The notes beneath the pieces are model-generated. The model was not told the DNA's origin. It did not search any database and saw only the letters and a list, made by a program, of their open reading frames with translations. From assembly GCA_963847945.1 (NCBI GenBank), contig CAWKBX010000009.1, positions 62,001 through 126,000 of the forward strand: 64,000 bases of DNA, read 5' to 3'. Position numbers and translations under genes: made by a program. Positions 61,957 through 64,000 of this stretch are shown here, piece by piece (position 1 is the first letter of the stretch; the number at the start of each line of letters is the position of its first letter). This DNA is from JANMJD01 sp963847945 (GTDB lineage: Bacteria; Actinomycetota; Acidimicrobiia; Acidimicrobiales; Ilumatobacteraceae).

Positions 61957-63318
61957 ATGTTCGACGGACAGCTCTACCGACGCGGCGAAGACGGATACGA
62001 GCAGGCCCGGGTGGGCCGGCAATACAACGGGCGGCGGCCCGACCGGTTCCCCAGCGCCGTCTTGCAGGTCGCCTCGGAGGCCGACATCGCGGGCGGAGTT
62101 CGCTACGCGATCGAACAGGGCTGGCAGGTGGCGATCCGCGCCGGCGGGCACTCGTGGGCCTGCTGGAGCCTGCGCGACGACGTGCTGCTCATCGACCTCG
62201 GAGCGCTGCGATCCATCGAGCTGCTCGACGACACCCTCGGCTACACGTTCGACGACGCCAGCCGCATCGCCCGTGTTCACCCAGCCGTCCAGGGCGGGCG
62301 TGAGCTCACCCCGTTTCTCGCCGAGCACGGCCTGCTGTTTCCCGGCGGGCACTGCTCAACCGTCGGGGTCGGCGGGTTCGTGCTGCAGGGCGGCCAAGGC
62401 TGGAACGGGCGGGTCTGGGGGTGGGGATGCGAGAACGTGATGGCGATCGACGTGGTCACCGCGGCCGGCGAACTCGTCCATGCCTCGGAGCACGAGAACG
62501 CCGATCTGTTGTGGGCGGCCCGCGGTGCCGGACCTGGATTCTTCGGGGCGGTCGTGGCCTTCTACCTGCGGGTTCGCCCGCGGCCACCGATGTTCGTGCA
62601 GTCGACGTTCGTGCTTCCGACCGACACCTTCGATGAGCTGATGACCTGGGCCCACTCGATCCTGCCGGTCATCGAGCGAGCCTGCGAACCCGTGATCGTC
62701 GGGGTCAACACCCCCGGGCCGGCGATCATCGTGCACACCACCGCGCTGTGCGATTCGATGGCAGACGCCGAGCGGATCATGGCTCCGCTCCTGACCTGCC
62801 CGGTGCTCGATCGGGCGATGATGGTCGAGCATTGCCTGCCGAACACGTTCGACGCCGAGGGCATCCAGCAGGACATCGCCAATCCGATCCACGCCCGCTA
62901 TCACGCCGATTGTCTGTGGACCGACGCCCCCGCCACCGAACTGCTCCCCTGGTTGAAGGCGCTGATGACCGACCTGCCGACCGAGCGCTCATTCGCCATT
63001 TGGTACGGCTGGGACCCGGTACGGCCGCTCCCCGACATGGCCTTCTCGATGGAGGGCAACGTCTACATCGCGGTCTACGCGATCGCCGACGGAGAGGAAG
63101 ACGACGGCCGCGTACGTGGTTGGGTGCAGGATCGCATGGCCGATCTGGCCCCCGTCGCCAAAGGCCTGTACTTGGGCGACTCCGATCTCACCGTGCGACC
63201 GGCCAAGTTCATGGCCGACGCCAACTTCGCCCGCCTCGAAGCAATCCGAGCGATGCACGACCCGAACGGTGTGTTTCCTCGCTACGCCATCACCGCAGGT
63301 TCGACCGTCAACCAGTGA
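61957..63318 (+). CDS. FAD-linked oxidase with bicovalent flavin site (BBE-like)
   Basis: 453 residues. PCMH-type FAD domain: the flavin-linking His in IRAGGHSWACW (about 70), and the second linking Cys in FPGGHCSTVGVGGF (about 132), so a 6-S-cysteinyl, 8-alpha-histidyl FAD is likely. FLQGGQG-type binding strand. C-terminal berberine-bridge-type segment (FARLEAIRAMHDPNGVFPRY, about 424-443). Enzymes of this group oxidise sugars, alkaloids or polyketides. No signal peptide. 57 bp after the YjbR gene. Confidence 0.9.
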   Translation: MFDGQLYRRGEDGYEQARVGRQYNGRRPDRFPSAVLQVASEADIAGGVRYAIEQGWQVAIRAGGHSWACWSLRDDVLLIDLGALRSIELLDDTLGYTFDDASRIARVHPAVQGGRELTPFLAEHGLLFPGGHCSTVGVGGFVLQGGQGWNGRVWGWGCENVMAIDVVTAAGELVHASEHENADLLWAARGAGPGFFGAVVAFYLRVRPRPPMFVQSTFVLPTDTFDELMTWAHSILPVIERACEPVIVGVNTPGPAIIVHTTALCDSMADAERIMAPLLTCPVLDRAMMVEHCLPNTFDAEGIQQDIANPIHARYHADCLWTDAPATELLPWLKALMTDLPTERSFAIWYGWDPVRPLPDMAFSMEGNVYIAVYAIADGEEDDGRVRGWVQDRMADLAPVAKGLYLGDSDLTVRPAKFMADANFARLEAIRAMHDPNGVFPRYAITAGSTVNQ

Positions 63319-63463
63319 AGCCGATCGCGCCCGTCCGGGCCGCCATCGATCGCCGATCGACAATCTGACGACTTTCGCGCGTACATATTGGCGAGTGGGC
63401 CGGTAGCGGACGGGCCGGTGGTCAGAGAGATCCGTCGGATGGATCGACGCGTATGGTTGGGCA

Positions 63464-64000
63464 ATGGCTGCGCGCAAAATTTTGATCGACACCGACCCCG
63501 GCATCGATGACGCAATGGCGATCTTCTATGCCCTCGCCTCGCCGGAATTGGACGTCGTCGGGTTGACGACGATCTTCGGAAACTCCGATACCGAGACGTG
63601 CACGGTCAACGCCTTGCGCCTGTTGGAGATCGCCGGGCGAACCGACATTCCCGTTGCCCGCGGCGCGTTGCGGCCGTTGGCGATGGAGTTTCGCGGTCCG
63701 GCCGACTTCGTCCACGGTATCGACGGCCAGGGCGACACGTTCCTTCCCCCGCCCCTGACAAAGCGACTGGCGACAGACGCCGCCCGGTTCATCGTCGACG
63801 CGGTGATGGCCGCGCCGGGCGAGATCACCCTCGTCCCGATCGGGCCGCTGACCAACATCGCCCTGGCCATGTTGCTGGAACCGCGCCTCGCCGACGCGCT
63901 GGCCGGGATCGTGTTGATGGGCGGCGCGGCGTTCGTCGACGGCAACGCGTCGCCCGCCGCGGAGGCCAACATTCTCAATGATCCCGAGGCCGCCGACATC
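63464..64000 (+). CDS. Nucleoside hydrolase (partial, C-terminus beyond window)
   Basis: 179 residues visible of a usual ~310. The Ca-binding Asp cluster in ILIDTDPGIDDAMAI (6-20) is the family signature. VVGLTTIFGNSDTETCTVNA, VPIGPLTNIALAM and GIVLMGGAAFVDGNASPAAE match strands and metal site (ligand Thr, Asn). Hydrolyses ribonucleosides to base plus ribose in salvage. ATG at 63464 was chosen for its canonical spacing to the DTDPGIDD motif. The gene is intact as far as the window goes. Confidence 0.93.
   Translation, partial: MAARKILIDTDPGIDDAMAIFYALASPELDVVGLTTIFGNSDTETCTVNALRLLEIAGRTDIPVARGALRPLAMEFRGPADFVHGIDGQGDTFLPPPLTKRLATDAARFIVDAVMAAPGEITLVPIGPLTNIALAMLLEPRLADALAGIVLMGGAAFVDGNASPAAEANILNDPEAADI

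Overview
The window is GC-rich and densely coded, and reads as chromosome of an actinomycete-type bacterium. Supporting signs are an HspR repressor with HAIR-like operators in a dnaK-grpE-dnaJ-hspR operon, a deazaflavin (F420)-type DDN reductase, mycothiol-type DinB/maleylpyruvate isomerase-fold proteins, and secreted proteins built from ~130-residue modules ending in DVxGWF. Those modules are, to my knowledge, frequent in Acidimicrobiia (Ilumatobacter relatives), so that class is my best guess. No rRNA, tRNA, phage, IS element or CRISPR array was recognised.

Layout. 1-5 kb (minus): purB (runs off the left edge), purA and the disaggregase clpB. 5-10 kb: a VOC protein, a large secreted arylsulfotransferase-like protein, and a flavin amine oxidase whose conserved blocks are in circularly permuted order. 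9.8-14 kb (minus): the heat-shock operon, interrupted between grpE and dnaJ by a 92-bp tandem repeat. 14-20 kb: surface or secreted proteins, a beta-family protein and two coupled alpha/beta hydrolases, one without its nucleophile serine. 20-28 kb: an aromatic-catabolism patch (two SDRs, dienelactone hydrolase, intradiol dioxygenase, VOC proteins, HpaB, HpaD, HpaH) in which several genes carry frameshifts. 28-32.5 kb (minus): a tightly coupled chain, HAD-SnoaL fusion, nitrilase, nitronate monooxygenase, SDR, DinB-like protein.

32.5-40 kb: an HDAC-family deacetylase, an MFS transporter with an RRPS-repeat tail, a two-component system, and a putative extracytoplasmic flavin/redox cluster (two low-complexity exported proteins, ApbE, ferric-reductase-like membrane protein). 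40-46 kb: a large LuxR-type ATPase regulator, then a scarred segment with a truncated ferredoxin reductase, a nucleotidyltransferase remnant and a surface-module remnant. 46-55 kb: a membrane protein, a lipoprotein with an internal duplication, two tandem metallophosphoesterases, a degenerate receiver-domain protein, and one overlapping gene string encoding two complete two-component systems of different families. 55-64 kb: a frameshifted DinB-like gene, an enolase-superfamily enzyme, a toxin-antitoxin-like nucleotidyltransferase pair, VapBC, an HPPD-like VOC protein divergent from an AsnC regulator, a bicovalent-flavin oxidase and the start of a nucleoside hydrolase.

Many adjacent genes overlap by ATGA or GTGA, which indicates translational coupling. 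Several otherwise intact genes carry single-base or dinucleotide shifts, so assembly error must be excluded before calling them pseudogenes. The most unusual items are the permuted amine oxidase, the 44-bp perfect palindrome at 22737-22780, the grpE-dnaJ repeat, the coupled nitrilase/nitronate operon, and the paired intact/degenerate paralogues (hydrolases, phosphoesterases, receiver domains).
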